From: Parietichytrium sp. I65-24A | Taxonomy: Eukaryota; Sar; Bigyra; Thraustochytrida; Thraustochytriidae | DNA length: 64,000 bases | Assembly (NCBI GenBank): GCA_012862575.1 | Contig: BLSF01000057.1 | Location: forward strand, 62,001-126,000 | Reading direction: 5' to 3' | Notes under the pieces: model-generated | The model's database searches: none | Seen by the model: only the letters and a program-made list of their open reading frames with translations | Told to the model about the DNA's origin: nothing | Translations under genes and position numbers: made by a program | Shown: piece after piece, positions 26,921-36,307 of the stretch | Layout: each line of letters begins with the position of its first letter | Position numbering within the stretch: the stretch's first letter is position 1

Positions 26921-29632
26921 CTACAACTCATCCTTCTCAGCACTATCGCCATCCTCCTTTGCACCGTCGTCCTTCTTTTCCTCGGCATCACTTGGCTTCT
27001 CCTCGGCATCAGCCTTGGTTTCGTTCTCCTTAGAAACATCCTTCTTCTTTGGCGGTTTAGGAGCTTGGGGGAGCGGGCGGCGCAGAGCCTGCTCCAGAAC
27101 AAGCTGGATGTCCTCCAAGTGGGCTGCAACGTGAGAGGCAGTCAAGACCGGGTCATCCTGCAAGGAAATAGCTTCTTGTTCGCTCTCCTTGCTCAACAGC
27201 CAAGTCTCAAAGTCTTTCACCTTTTCCAACACAAATTCGCACTCTGCCTCGGAGATCCATGGACGCTCAGTTGGCCAGACACTGTACACCTGAGAACGGA
27301 TTGTCTCCATAAGAGTCTTCGCCGCGCGAATTGTAGCTGGGCGCTGATCGAGTTCTTCGAGGCGGTGCATGATCTTGTTGATCCGTTTGTTCAGAGCAAC
27401 GCGCTTGGCTTTAAACTCCGAAAGGGGAGCGGAGCTGCCTTCGTCGTCCAACCAGTCCTCGAGGTTCATGAGGTCCTCGAAGAGCTGGTCCTTATCTGCC
27501 TCGTTCAGCACTTGGTCAATTTCTTCTTCGTTGGTGCGAAGTTTGTCGCGAGAGCCAAAGATGAATGCCTCAAGCTCGTTCTTGGCAGCCTCGTGCATGC
27601 GGCGGTCCTCTTCGCGAGTTTCGTAGTCCAATAGCACTTTGCGGGCTGCAGCCCTCATCTCTGCGTTAAGCGGTTTGAGCTTAAGAACGCTATCGGTTCG
27701 CTCGACAGTGAGCTCAAACTTGTGAATTTTCTCGGTTGGCTGCTTCTTCTTAGATTTCTTCTTGCTGCTCTTTTCCTTGACGGAGGCAGTGTCAGAGGCA
27801 ACCTTTTCTTCTCCTTCGGCGGTCTCAGACGAGTTGGTGGAGTCGGAAGTCTCACCACTCTCGGCCTGAGGTTCTTGGCCTTCCTCTTCGGAGCTTGCGC
27901 TTGGAGCGGAGTCCTCCTCGCTCTTCTTCTCCGCATCATCTTTAGCGTCGGCATCCGCGCCATCCTCCTTCTCTTCTTCCACCTCGAGCTTTTCGACAAA
28001 CTGTGCCTCCGCTTTGCCCAGGACAACAGTGTCGTTGTGGGTCAGATGGAAAGAAAGGCTAATTTTAGGCTTGCCATACTCCCCAAACTTTTCGATGGCT
28101 TTATCGACGCCAGAGATCTGAAACTCGGCAACTGGATATTTGTCGCCCTCAGCGCCGGACTGACGGTAAAGAGTACACAACAGATCTTTCTCCTGAGCAA
28201 AGCTAACGGCTTTTTTGGCATTGAGCGGAGTGGCGTACTTGAAGAGCAGAGTGCTTTTGCGCCAAATCTCGCCGTCGTCACCGGATGGCGTGTCGGTAAT
28301 CTCGCTGAGCTCAACAGTCACAGGCTGGACCGTGATATCAGACACGCCAATTGGTCGTACACGAAAAGCCTTGCTCATATTAGCACCGATGAACACAGAG
28401 CCGAACGCCTTAGCTTCGTCTCCGTTGAGGTGGTTACCGAGCTCTTTGCCACTCAAGTACTCTGACAAGATGTCCTTAATTTTTGGGACGCGAATGCCAC
28501 CGCCGATGAGCTCAACCGCATGCAACTCCTCGACGGTCGTTCCAGACTCGGCAAGAACCTTCTCGATTGGAGCAACAACGCGTTCCAACAAGGCTTTGCT
28601 GCTATCCTCAAACTGACCACGGGTCATGTCCATCTTGAGATCTTTGCCGTGGAATAGGCTCTCGATGGAAATTGGTATCTCCATGTTCGCACTGAGTACA
28701 GTTTTCACTTTGTTTGCTTGCGCGCGAATGCGCTCGAGGGCTCGGCGAGAGGAGCGAACAGTGTCGCCTACAACGCTCATGTGCATGTCGTCGAATCCCT
28801 TGATGATCATATCAAACATCGTCATGTCGAACGAGTCACCTCCCAGACCCTCATCCCACGCCTTTGCAAGAACCTCAATCTGGGTCGAGAACTTGCCGCC
28901 CGGAGCAGGCTTTCCGTAAAAATTGAACAGAGTTACCTTTGTGCTTGCGCTGCCCATGTTGTACAAGAGGATCTTGTGGGTCGAGTTGGGAAACTCGTGG
29001 TAGACACCGTGTTGAACAGCTGCAGCAACGTTTTCATCAACGAGGGTGAGAACATTAAGCCCAGCAATCTCAGCAGCGTTCAAGATTGCTTCCCTCTGGA
29101 TCTGATCAAAGAAGGACGGTACGGTGATGACGCAGTCAGTGACATCCTGCTCAACGTAGTTGCTGGAGATGCGCTTGATGTTGGCAAGAATCATGCCAAC
29201 AATCTCCTCGGGGCGGAACTTGAGCTCATTGGCGGTGCCGCGGTCAAGCACGACCTTGAAGCCGCCAGTCTCGCTATCTTTCTCGGTGTCGTAGATGATA
29301 TGCATATCCTTGAGCCGCTGCAGAGTCTCACTCTCCGCGTCGACACCGAGCAAATCCCTTGATCTTTGAAACACATACTTTGGGCTCCTGGCAGCCAAGT
29401 TGATCCCATCCGCTCCGTAAAGACGATGACCCTTGTCAAAGCCTAGCACGTTCTCCGTTTTCCTCTTGCTGTTCTCGTTCAGCACAATATCAAACATCTT
29501 GCCAGGCTGGACAAACGCCACCTTGATAAAGTTGGTACCAAAGTCGATCCCAACAATCACCGCACCATGGCACGCGCATGCCAGTAGCGACGCTACCACA
29601 GCCAGCGCCACTCCCACGCTGAACCTCGCCAT
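26921..29632 (-). CDS. HYOU1: ER-lumen Hsp70-like chaperone, GRP170/HYOU1 (Lhs1) family
   Basis: A 903-aa protein from an ATG. Residues 1-23 are a signal peptide (hydrophobic core ending CACHG). The Hsp70-like ATPase domain begins with the phosphate loop VGIDFGTNFIKVA and includes VPSFFDQIQREAI, SASTKVTLF and LIGGGIRVPKI. The substrate domain is followed by an acidic, Ser/Glu-rich and then Lys-rich linker (about residues 549-632), as in GRP170 family members, and an extended C-terminal helical domain. The polypeptide ends in Lys-Asp-Glu-Leu for ER retention. GRP170 acts as a holdase and as nucleotide-exchange factor for BiP. Length (about 900-1000 aa) and domain order fit. It is divergent from RPB6. 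Confidence 0.96.
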   Translation of the reverse strand: MARFSVGVALAVVASLLACACHGAVIVGIDFGTNFIKVAFVQPGKMFDIVLNENSKRKTENVLGFDKGHRLYGADGINLAARSPKYVFQRSRDLLGVDAESETLQRLKDMHIIYDTEKDSETGGFKVVLDRGTANELKFRPEEIVGMILANIKRISSNYVEQDVTDCVITVPSFFDQIQREAILNAAEIAGLNVLTLVDENVAAAVQHGVYHEFPNSTHKILLYNMGSASTKVTLFNFYGKPAPGGKFSTQIEVLAKAWDEGLGGDSFDMTMFDMIIKGFDDMHMSVVGDTVRSSRRALERIRAQANKVKTVLSANMEIPISIESLFHGKDLKMDMTRGQFEDSSKALLERVVAPIEKVLAESGTTVEELHAVELIGGGIRVPKIKDILSEYLSGKELGNHLNGDEAKAFGSVFIGANMSKAFRVRPIGVSDITVQPVTVELSEITDTPSGDDGEIWRKSTLLFKYATPLNAKKAVSFAQEKDLLCTLYRQSGAEGDKYPVAEFQISGVDKAIEKFGEYGKPKISLSFHLTHNDTVVLGKAEAQFVEKLEVEEEKEDGADADAKDDAEKKSEEDSAPSASSEEEGQEPQAESGETSDSTNSSETAEGEEKVASDTASVKEKSSKKKSKKKQPTEKIHKFELTVERTDSVLKLKPLNAEMRAAARKVLLDYETREEDRRMHEAAKNELEAFIFGSRDKLRTNEEEIDQVLNEADKDQLFEDLMNLEDWLDDEGSSAPLSEFKAKRVALNKRINKIMHRLEELDQRPATIRAAKTLMETIRSQVYSVWPTERPWISEAECEFVLEKVKDFETWLLSKESEQEAISLQDDPVLTASHVAAHLEDIQLVLEQALRRPLPQAPKPPKKKDVSKENETKADAEEKPSDAEEKKDDGAKEDGDSAEKDEL

Positions 29633-30637
29633 CTTCTCAAGCTCTCACGTGCTTGACCTGTTTCCTTGCAATCGTTTGTCGTAACCGCCCGACCGTCCAC
29701 CACAGACTTCAGACTACAGACTACAGTCTACAGCCTGCGGACCGCACAGCACAGCTGAATTCACTCGCTGCCGAGTGGACCTTCTCTCGATCTCCTCTCC
29801 TCCGCGAGCACGCACTCTTCTTCCCGCCTTGCCTCGACTGATGGTGTCGATCTACGTGCTCACCTGGTCAAGCATATGCTCAAGCAGCTCAAGCTCTTTC
29901 AATTCTTCCAAGACTTCCAATGCAACTTTCTAGTCAACTAACTCTCCAACAGGTGAACAGGTCATCAAACTTATCAAACTGCTCATCTTTTAGACGTGCT
30001 AACGTTTATCGCAGTCATTCGTCTGCAAGTATCTCATGATCTAAGCAGATTGCGCTCGCAGTGTTCAGGACATTCATTCTCAAGAGCAAGTCACAGATTG
30101 ATAATAAGTTGAGCGATCGCAAGCGGCGCCGACAGGTCTGAGGTGTTGGCGACGATGTTGTCGCTCTTTTATGCCCCAAAAGTTCAACAATGAACATACA
30201 GAATACAGAATTCAGAATTTTAGAAAAGATAGAAATGGCATCAGAAATGACCGGAAATTCAGACAAAATTGCCAAGGAATTAGTGCGAATTCCCCGTGAT
30301 ATTCGCGGGTCTACTGTTTGGGCTAGCCACCGATTCACGGTCAGCGCAATAGGACCCTCTGTCGCCTTACCTGTTTGCCTATAGAAACGGGTATCTATGG
30401 GGGAAAGTGCCAACCTGTCTCGAGGGAACATATTTCGGTTCATCCAGCCCCGCTCGTGAATGCTCGTGAAGGCACGTGAAGCGGCAGGCGGGATGCCGAT
30501 CTCAGAGAACCTTCAATTGCTCGTTTTGGCGGTTGGGTGTGTTGAGTGGTTGGCTGGAATTTCCCTGGAATTCTTTCTCATTTTCCTCCTCTTTTCCTCC
30601 TCTTTTTTTCTCCTTCACTCATGCACTCTCATCTCAA

Positions 30638-30676
30638 CAATCAATCATCAATCAATCAATCAATCAATCAATCAAT
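30638..30676. repeat. (CAAT)n microsatellite
   Basis: About nine near-perfect CAAT units upstream of RPB6. Confidence 0.85.
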
Positions 30677-30756
30677 GCTCACACGTTCACGCGTTCACAC
30701 AACACAATACAACTCAACGCAACTCAACGCGAAGCAAATTGCAAAAGGTCAAAAGA

Positions 30757-30794
30757 GACAGAGAGAGAAAGAGACAGAGAGAGAGAGAGAGCAA
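30757..30794. repeat. GA-rich tract upstream of RPB6
   Basis: Imperfect GAGA repeats ending about 25 bp before the RPB6 start codon; probably in the 5' leader or core promoter. Confidence 0.7.
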
Positions 30795-30819
30795 GTAAGG
30801 GGCAAGTGTGGTGGAGAGT

Positions 30820-31152
30820 ATGTCTGAGGAAATGGATATGAGCGGGTCGCCGGTGGAGCGGGTGGAGATCATGGCGGCAGAAGACGTGGAGGACGAAGAG
30901 GCGGCACCCAAATCGGACATGAAGCGAACGACCAAGTACATGACCAAGTACGAGAAGGCGAGAGTGCTGGGCACTCGTGCGCTGCAGATCAGCATGAACG
31001 CGCCGGTGATGGTGGAACTCGAAGGCGAGACTGACCCGCTGAGGATAGCGCAGAAAGAGCTGCAGGCGCGCAAAATTCCGATTATTATCAGGCGATACTT
31101 GCCTGATGGAAGCCACGAGGATTGGTCGATCGATGAGCTCATTATTGACTAA
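30820..31152 (+). CDS. RPB6: RNA polymerase I/II/III common subunit RPABC2 (RPB6)
   Basis: A 110-aa protein from the first ATG (MSEEMDMSG). The N-terminal ~35 residues are acidic and variable, as in other RPB6 proteins. The conserved core ([20 protein letters not shown], then [27 protein letters not shown] and DWSIDELI) is complete. RPB6 is the eukaryotic/archaeal counterpart of bacterial omega and is shared by all three nuclear RNA polymerases. A GA-rich tract lies just upstream. It converges on the GT90 gene. Confidence 0.97.
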   Translation: MSEEMDMSGSPVERVEIMAAEDVEDEEAAPKSDMKRTTKYMTKYEKARVLGTRALQISMNAPVMVELEGETDPLRIAQKELQARKIPIIIRRYLPDGSHEDWSIDELIID

Positions 31153-31824
31153 ACCCCTGCGCCGGGTATGCGGGAGGTCTTGTAGTTATATGTCAAGGGA
31201 TATTTTGGAGGAGGGAAGTGCTCAAGCAATTGCTGCCCTTGTCGGAGAGCGAATGGTCTTCTTGGGTAGCAGTTGTGCTAGCGAGCGAAGGGTGAAGTGC
31301 TTGATTGGTTGCGAAGGTTATGCTGAAGCGAGCGCGAGAGGTGGAGTTGGCGCAAGTTATGGGGACCTTAAAAAAATTGGAAGGTGAAGTGAGCGACGCG
31401 CTTGCATCGTTGAGGGGAAGAAATTGATCGGAGAAATTTTTCATGACGTGATGCAAACTCGCTCGGCTTCTTTCGGCCAAAACTCTTCGAGTTTAAACGA
31501 TAAACTCAGAACAGAGTCTTGCCAAATTGATAAAGTTGCAGATTACTAGCAAATCGGAAATAAACGGGGTCTCTTGACCAAAAGTATACATTTTTATCTA
31601 ATTCTTTCGGTCATTGTGTGATGATCCTCCTTTCCTCTCGAGAAAGGTTCCGCACTATGTGCACATGTCTTTGCTCGCTCAGCGCTCTGGCTTTGGTTGT
31701 GCGAATCTGAAGAAAGAAAAGCAGGAATCAAGTTCTATTTACGAAGTTTTGCAGTCTCAGGTGTATTTCATTTTCCATGCCACTTACAGCCTCTCAATTC
31801 AATTGACTGGTACAGTGGCTGCAT
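31153..31824. other. Intergenic 3' region between convergent genes
   Basis: About 670 bp between RPB6 and GT90 3' ends. No gene or repeat recognised. Confidence 0.5.
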
Positions 31825-33414
31825 TCAGTCCAAAAATTCAAACTCGTTCACGTCAATGCCAAATTTTGGAGCCAACAACGGCAGCTCGGACTCGATGTTG
31901 AACCCTTGTATGCTCGATTGAGCAAAGAGCAAGCGAGTTACGTAGCAGTAGAGGTCTTCTGCCCGAAACCGTTCTCGCAGAAGACTAATGAGCCTGTTGC
32001 GTATTTCTTCGGACTCTCGTTCCCCGTCCGCGGTTTCAAGCCAATCACGTATTTGCAATAAATTCCCAAGATCAGAATCTAAAGGAACGTAGTGCTTCCA
32101 CGGCTTCAGAAGGTTGTAATAGTGCTCCCTGTACGTGACAGGGGAGCGCTGCCAGAGAACCACGCTTCCAAAGAGCAACTTGCTAATGAGCCCCCAGCTA
32201 GCAGTGTTTCCATCGACATGAATATGGTAGCGATAATCGCCAAACGCTTCTTTGGAAACAAGATCAGCAAGCCGCACGTTGCGCTCAAAGCCTCGAGCGC
32301 GCATCTCGCTGCTCACCCCATCAGTTGTCGTCATGCCAACGTCAAACCCTCGCTCTCTTCCTACGCGCAACCCGAGCGCTGGACGAGGCATCATGTACAC
32401 AAAGTCTGCGTCAAAGGGGATTCCAGTCGACCCACCACGCCAGAAAATTGTCTTACTCCTTTGAGACCAGGGCGTCCTGGACCTCCCAAGAATCGGCTCT
32501 TCTTGCGAATCAGTCCGCAGACTTGTAGTTGCCAATGGTTGGTTCTCTCCAACTCCTCCGTGAAAAGTACCATCATCATCCACCTGCATCGCGTTTATGA
32601 AGGGTGGAGTTGGGAGCAGCGCACATGGATGAGCGTCTGTGCCAACCAAACGCATAACCCCAGGCAGCGGGTGGACCCAGCCGTCTGACGTGTACTTTAG
32701 CGGACTCTCTGATTGCGGCACTGCATAGTCATTCCCATCAACACCGAACAAGAGGTCGGGAACCTCTACAGCGCACACAATTGCGCGGATTAGATTGGCG
32801 ACTCTGTAAAATGCGCGCGTCCCGGTCGCCTTGCGCTGGCATTTTATGAACCCCAATTTCCCGTTGCGAATCCACACTAGGAAAGGGAATGCATTGGCCT
32901 TGCACAGTCTCAGGAGACCTTTCAGGCCAAGCTTGTCCACGCCTAGCACCGTGAAGGTTTTTTCCAGTTCTGGCTCTCTGGCACTGCACTTTGCAATGCA
33001 CGTGAACTTGCTGAGACTCATCCTGTCTTTGCTGCACTTACTTTCCGTCGAGCTCTTGAGGAGATCTGACAGGCCCATTGAATTGTCTTGCTCAACTAAC
33101 CCAGCTACTACACAGTGTTCACGCCATTCTATTCCCACGCCAGCAGCTGCCCATGCTCTGCCTTCAATTGGCCTCGTCTCAGTGGCCTTGATGTATCCCG
33201 GCGGCGGCTGCAAGTATCCATCGCCATCTCCCCCTTCCGCTTGCGCCGCAACGGCCACGATGCGAATATGTTCCGGGGCAATCGACACCGACGGGATAGA
33301 GACAGGCGCTGGTGACGCGCTTTGATCGCGCTCCAACCGCAGCAGCATGTACCCTTGCGTGATCACCAGCGCACACAGGGCCAGCAGAGCCGCCTTGCGT
33401 TTTGTCAACATCAT
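31825..33414 (-). CDS. Type II membrane glycosyltransferase, GT90/CAP10 family
   Basis: A 529-aa protein from the ATG at 33414; upstream in-frame extension lacks an ATG. A short basic head (MMLTKRK) and a hydrophobic segment at about residues 8-25 form a signal anchor, giving Golgi/ER-luminal topology. The C-terminal half (about 320-515) is a CAP10 domain: KTIFWRGGSTG, a VDGNTASWGL segment, LLFGSVVLWQ and an EHYY-NLLKPWKHYVPL stretch. The family includes POGLUT protein O-glucosyltransferases and fungal/plant xylosyltransferases; the sugar and acceptor cannot be told from the sequence. The N-terminal ~290 residues are less conserved. Divergent from the PPIL2-like gene by about 550 bp. Confidence 0.9.
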   Translation of the reverse strand: MMLTKRKAALLALCALVITQGYMLLRLERDQSASPAPVSIPSVSIAPEHIRIVAVAAQAEGGDGDGYLQPPPGYIKATETRPIEGRAWAAAGVGIEWREHCVVAGLVEQDNSMGLSDLLKSSTESKCSKDRMSLSKFTCIAKCSAREPELEKTFTVLGVDKLGLKGLLRLCKANAFPFLVWIRNGKLGFIKCQRKATGTRAFYRVANLIRAIVCAVEVPDLLFGVDGNDYAVPQSESPLKYTSDGWVHPLPGVMRLVGTDAHPCALLPTPPFINAMQVDDDGTFHGGVGENQPLATTSLRTDSQEEPILGRSRTPWSQRSKTIFWRGGSTGIPFDADFVYMMPRPALGLRVGRERGFDVGMTTTDGVSSEMRARGFERNVRLADLVSKEAFGDYRYHIHVDGNTASWGLISKLLFGSVVLWQRSPVTYREHYYNLLKPWKHYVPLDSDLGNLLQIRDWLETADGERESEEIRNRLISLLRERFRAEDLYCYVTRLLFAQSSIQGFNIESELPLLAPKFGIDVNEFEFLD

Positions 33415-33697
33415 ATATATTGATATCAACTCCGAGCCTCCGCCAGCTCCTTCCGCCTGCACCCGCGACTACAGAGCGCGATGCGCTCTCCTATCTGCCA
33501 AACGAGGCCCCAGCCTCCGACACCCAGTCAGTCTTCAAGCCCCAGTCTCCAACGTCACACTACCAGTACGTGCCGCCCACGGTCTCCTGAACCAAAACCA
33601 ACACGTTCTTGCGCCAGTGACTCTGCCAAACTACGCCTCTGCTCCACGCCCCAGTCCCCAGTCCCCAATCCCCAGTCCCTGCGCAGAGCTCAGCGGC

Positions 33698-33740
33698 CTC
33701 GCGAGACTCAGCGAGACTCAGCGAGACTCAGTCTCGCGAG
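33698..33740. repeat. Tandem 10-mer with flanking inverted repeat
   Basis: Three exact copies of GCGAGACTCA lie between CTCGCGAGAC and its exact complement GTCTCGCGAG, so the single strand could form a hairpin. Confidence 0.75.
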
Positions 33741-33897
33741 CAGGATAGACTATTCGAGCTTCGCCACTTTCGCCACTTGTGCAAACGCCCAGGTGAAAGT
33801 CGTCCAAGTTGGCAGCTAGCTCCGGGCCAGCGCACAGCGCACAGCGCAGCGCAGCGCGAGCACAACGCGGTGTGTGAGGTCGGTTGGCAAGCTCGGA

Positions 33898-33928
33898 AGG
33901 TCAGAGGGTCAGAGGGTCAGAGGGTCAG
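33898..33928. repeat. 8-bp tandem repeat upstream of PPIL2-like gene
   Basis: Nearly four copies of GGTCAGAG ending about 40 bp before the start codon. Confidence 0.75.
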
Positions 33929-33967
33929 GAATTCGGAGGTTTTGGAGACGTTGGAGACGTTGGCGAG

Positions 33968-35329
33968 ATGGCGGTCGCACTGGAAGAGCTGGACGAAGAC
34001 TTGCGCGCAAGGTTGAGATGGTTCAAGCTCGCAGAGACGGGCAAGCTGGGATGCCCGGTGATGCGGAAAGAGTTCGCGGCCGGAAGCAAGGTGGCCGTGA
34101 TAGCAGAGACTGGGACGGTGCTGCTCCCGGAAGCGGCGCGGGCGATAAGTGCAGTGCGAGGAGAGTGGATTGACCCGGTTTCCAGCAGGGCGTTTAGCGG
34201 GCCGCAAGAGATTCTGAGCGTCAAGTTGCCGCAGATGATACCGGTGCTGGAGCACTTGGTCGGCCAAGGCGGGTTTGGTGTGTTGCTGGATGCGAATAGT
34301 TCGCAAGGGGAAACCAGAGTTGCTGAAAAGAGCTCCAAAGGAGTTAAACGGCCTAGACAGCCGGAGGCGGATCAAAGCGGGATCCGCATGTCCACGATCG
34401 GCAAGAAAATCATGGAACAAGCGAAGAAGGCCGAGGAGAAAAGGCTTGCAGAGCAGAGGTTAGCGGACCAGGCCCAAGGAAAAACAGCAAAGACCGGGGT
34501 AACTTCTCGATTCTCCTCGGGCATGTGTGGCGCTTCGCTCACATCGAGTGTCATATCGCCTGTCACCTCCAACCAACTTGCGGAAGCTTCCGCTGAAGAG
34601 GCTGATGAGATACGCTGGGAGAGAATTAGAGCGATGAAAAAGAAGGGCTATGTGCAGCTTCAGACAAACAAGGGAAATATCAATATAGAGCTCTTCGCGC
34701 ATCTCTGCCCGAGAACATGCGAAAATTTTATCGGGCTGGCCAAGAGTGGGAAATACGATCGTACTATCTTCCATCGTTTAATACCAGGTTTCATGGTTCA
34801 AGGTGGTGACCCGGAAGGCACCGGAATGGGCGGTGAGTCTATCTGGGGGCGTCCGTTTAAAGACGAAATTCCGACGGACGGAAATCCGCTTCGTAAGCAC
34901 TCCAAGCGTGGAGTCGTGTCAATGGCAAACAGCGGCCCCAATACAAATGGAAGTCAGTTCTTTATTACATTTGGTCCGTGTAGTCACCTTGACAAGAAGC
35001 ACACTGTCTTCGGGCATGTTGTGGGCGGCATGGAGACCCTTGACATCATTGAGAAGGTTCCAACCAACAAGCAAGACCGCCCTGATCCAGACTCGGTTCG
35101 TCTCGAGCAGGTTCTTGTGTTCGTGGATCCCATTCAGGCCGAGCGCGATGCAAGTGCTGCGGACCCATCTGCAAAGAAGAAGGATGCGCCAAGCGCAGAC
35201 TCCACCTTTCTCTTGGAACCTTCGCTGCCGCAGTCAACAAGCCTGTCCTCAAGCAAACCGACGCCAAGCTCCTCAAGACCCAAGCCGAAACCCTCTCGCA
35301 CCGTGTTTCAAAACTTCGACGCTTGGTAG
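33968..35329 (+). CDS. PPIL2: Cyclophilin of the PPIL2/CYP60 type, shortened N-terminus
   Basis: A 453-aa protein from the first ATG (MAVALEELDE). Residues 15-85 match the second part of the PPIL2 U-box region (FKLAETGKLGCPVMRKEF... SSRAFSGPQEIL); the first U-box lobe of animal PPIL2 is absent. Residues ~130-225 are a Lys/Glu-rich linker. The cyclophilin domain is at about 229-390: catalytic Arg270 in FHRLIPGFMVQGGD, then MANSGPNTNGSQFFI and LDKKHTVFG. The Trp of cyclophilin A that contacts cyclosporin is His here (CSHLDKKH); PPIL2 proteins usually have Tyr. The C-terminus ends FDAW, like the conserved aromatic end of PPIL2. PPIL2 is a spliceosome-associated prolyl isomerase/E3; ligase activity is doubtful with a partial U-box. 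Confidence 0.9.
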   Translation: MAVALEELDEDLRARLRWFKLAETGKLGCPVMRKEFAAGSKVAVIAETGTVLLPEAARAISAVRGEWIDPVSSRAFSGPQEILSVKLPQMIPVLEHLVGQGGFGVLLDANSSQGETRVAEKSSKGVKRPRQPEADQSGIRMSTIGKKIMEQAKKAEEKRLAEQRLADQAQGKTAKTGVTSRFSSGMCGASLTSSVISPVTSNQLAEASAEEADEIRWERIRAMKKKGYVQLQTNKGNINIELFAHLCPRTCENFIGLAKSGKYDRTIFHRLIPGFMVQGGDPEGTGMGGESIWGRPFKDEIPTDGNPLRKHSKRGVVSMANSGPNTNGSQFFITFGPCSHLDKKHTVFGHVVGGMETLDIIEKVPTNKQDRPDPDSVRLEQVLVFVDPIQAERDASAADPSAKKKDAPSADSTFLLEPSLPQSTSLSSSKPTPSSSRPKPKPSRTVFQNFDAW

Positions 35330-36307
35330 CTACTATAGCCGCTTTCCTTTCTCTCCATTGACCGTTTTGCTTTGCGAAGCTTCCTTAAGCCCTTGGGTCC
35401 ATCGTTTGTCAAACCTTCTCGTTAAGGTCCCACAGCTGGACGAAGATGAGCTCTCACTGCTTCCCAATTCCAAACCTACTTTCATCGCAGCGCCAAGCCG
35501 CAATTCTCAACACATATTCGCTCGCACTTGCGCTTTCAAAGTTCAATCATGTTCAATCTCCAACAAAGCCAGCCTTGCGCAGGCCTAATTGACCTGTTCA
35601 ATCCATTCAATTCTACCGTTAAATCTACCACTCACCGGCACTTTCTACAATTACCATTCTACCAGCACCCATAGTACACACCAGCCCCGCTCTCTACAGC
35701 ATCGTTAGTAGTACAATAGTCAACTTCTCTTAAGACGTGATACCATTTTCCTTACGACTCGAAATGCGGGATGAGAGCATTAGTTCGGTCGCTAACCTGG
35801 CCTAGCTAGCTAGAGTGTGAGGAACGCCTTGGAAAAGCCGACATGGATAAGGAGTGTAAGGAGGTCAGCGCGTACCCTTCAGCATAGTGAAATAGTTAAT
35901 TGTGCTTAAGGTATCATACAATCGCGTACGTACGCGTCTTAACGGATTGCGGTACGAACGAAAGCCTTGCTAGTGAGAGCGACCAGAGTGAGCGCGGCTG
36001 TAACTTCAACTTAGAGGGCTCGAGTGCGTTTCGGGGCAACAGTAATAAGGGTCGGCGGACAGCAGACAGCAGACAACAGACAGCGGCCAGTGAGTGGGAC
36101 AAAACACTTAGGTAAAAGGCGCAGTGTGTGGATCGATCGAGATGCAATTCATCGCTGCAATCATTCGGACTCATCAGAATCAGATTTAGTTATTGAGGCA
36201 TTAATTTGCGTTTTGAGGAGGATCCTCGCAGCAGCTGGCTGGAAGCTGGCGAAACACAAGGCAGACAGACACTGGACGCCTTGATACGGGAACTCGCGCG
36301 ACGCAGC
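35330..36307. other. Intergenic region, PPIL2-like to TTL-like gene
   Basis: About 980 bp between same-strand genes. A short CAGA-rich run (GGACAGCAGACAGCAGACAA, about 36056-36082) is the only repeat noted. No gene recognised. Confidence 0.5.

Larger units (their letters stand above)
29633..30819. other. Intergenic region, divergent HYOU1 / RPB6 genes
   Basis: About 1.19 kb. It contains a (CAAT)n microsatellite at 30638-30676 and a GA-rich tract at 30757-30794 just upstream of RPB6. No gene recognised. Confidence 0.6.
33415..33967. other. Intergenic region, divergent GT90 / PPIL2-like genes
   Basis: About 550 bp. It contains three perfect 10-bp tandem units (GCGAGACTCA, 33701-33730) framed by a perfect 10-bp inverted repeat (CTCGCGAGAC at 33698, complement at 33731), and an 8-bp tandem repeat (GGTCAGAG) at about 33898-33928 just upstream of the start codon. 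Confidence 0.6.
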
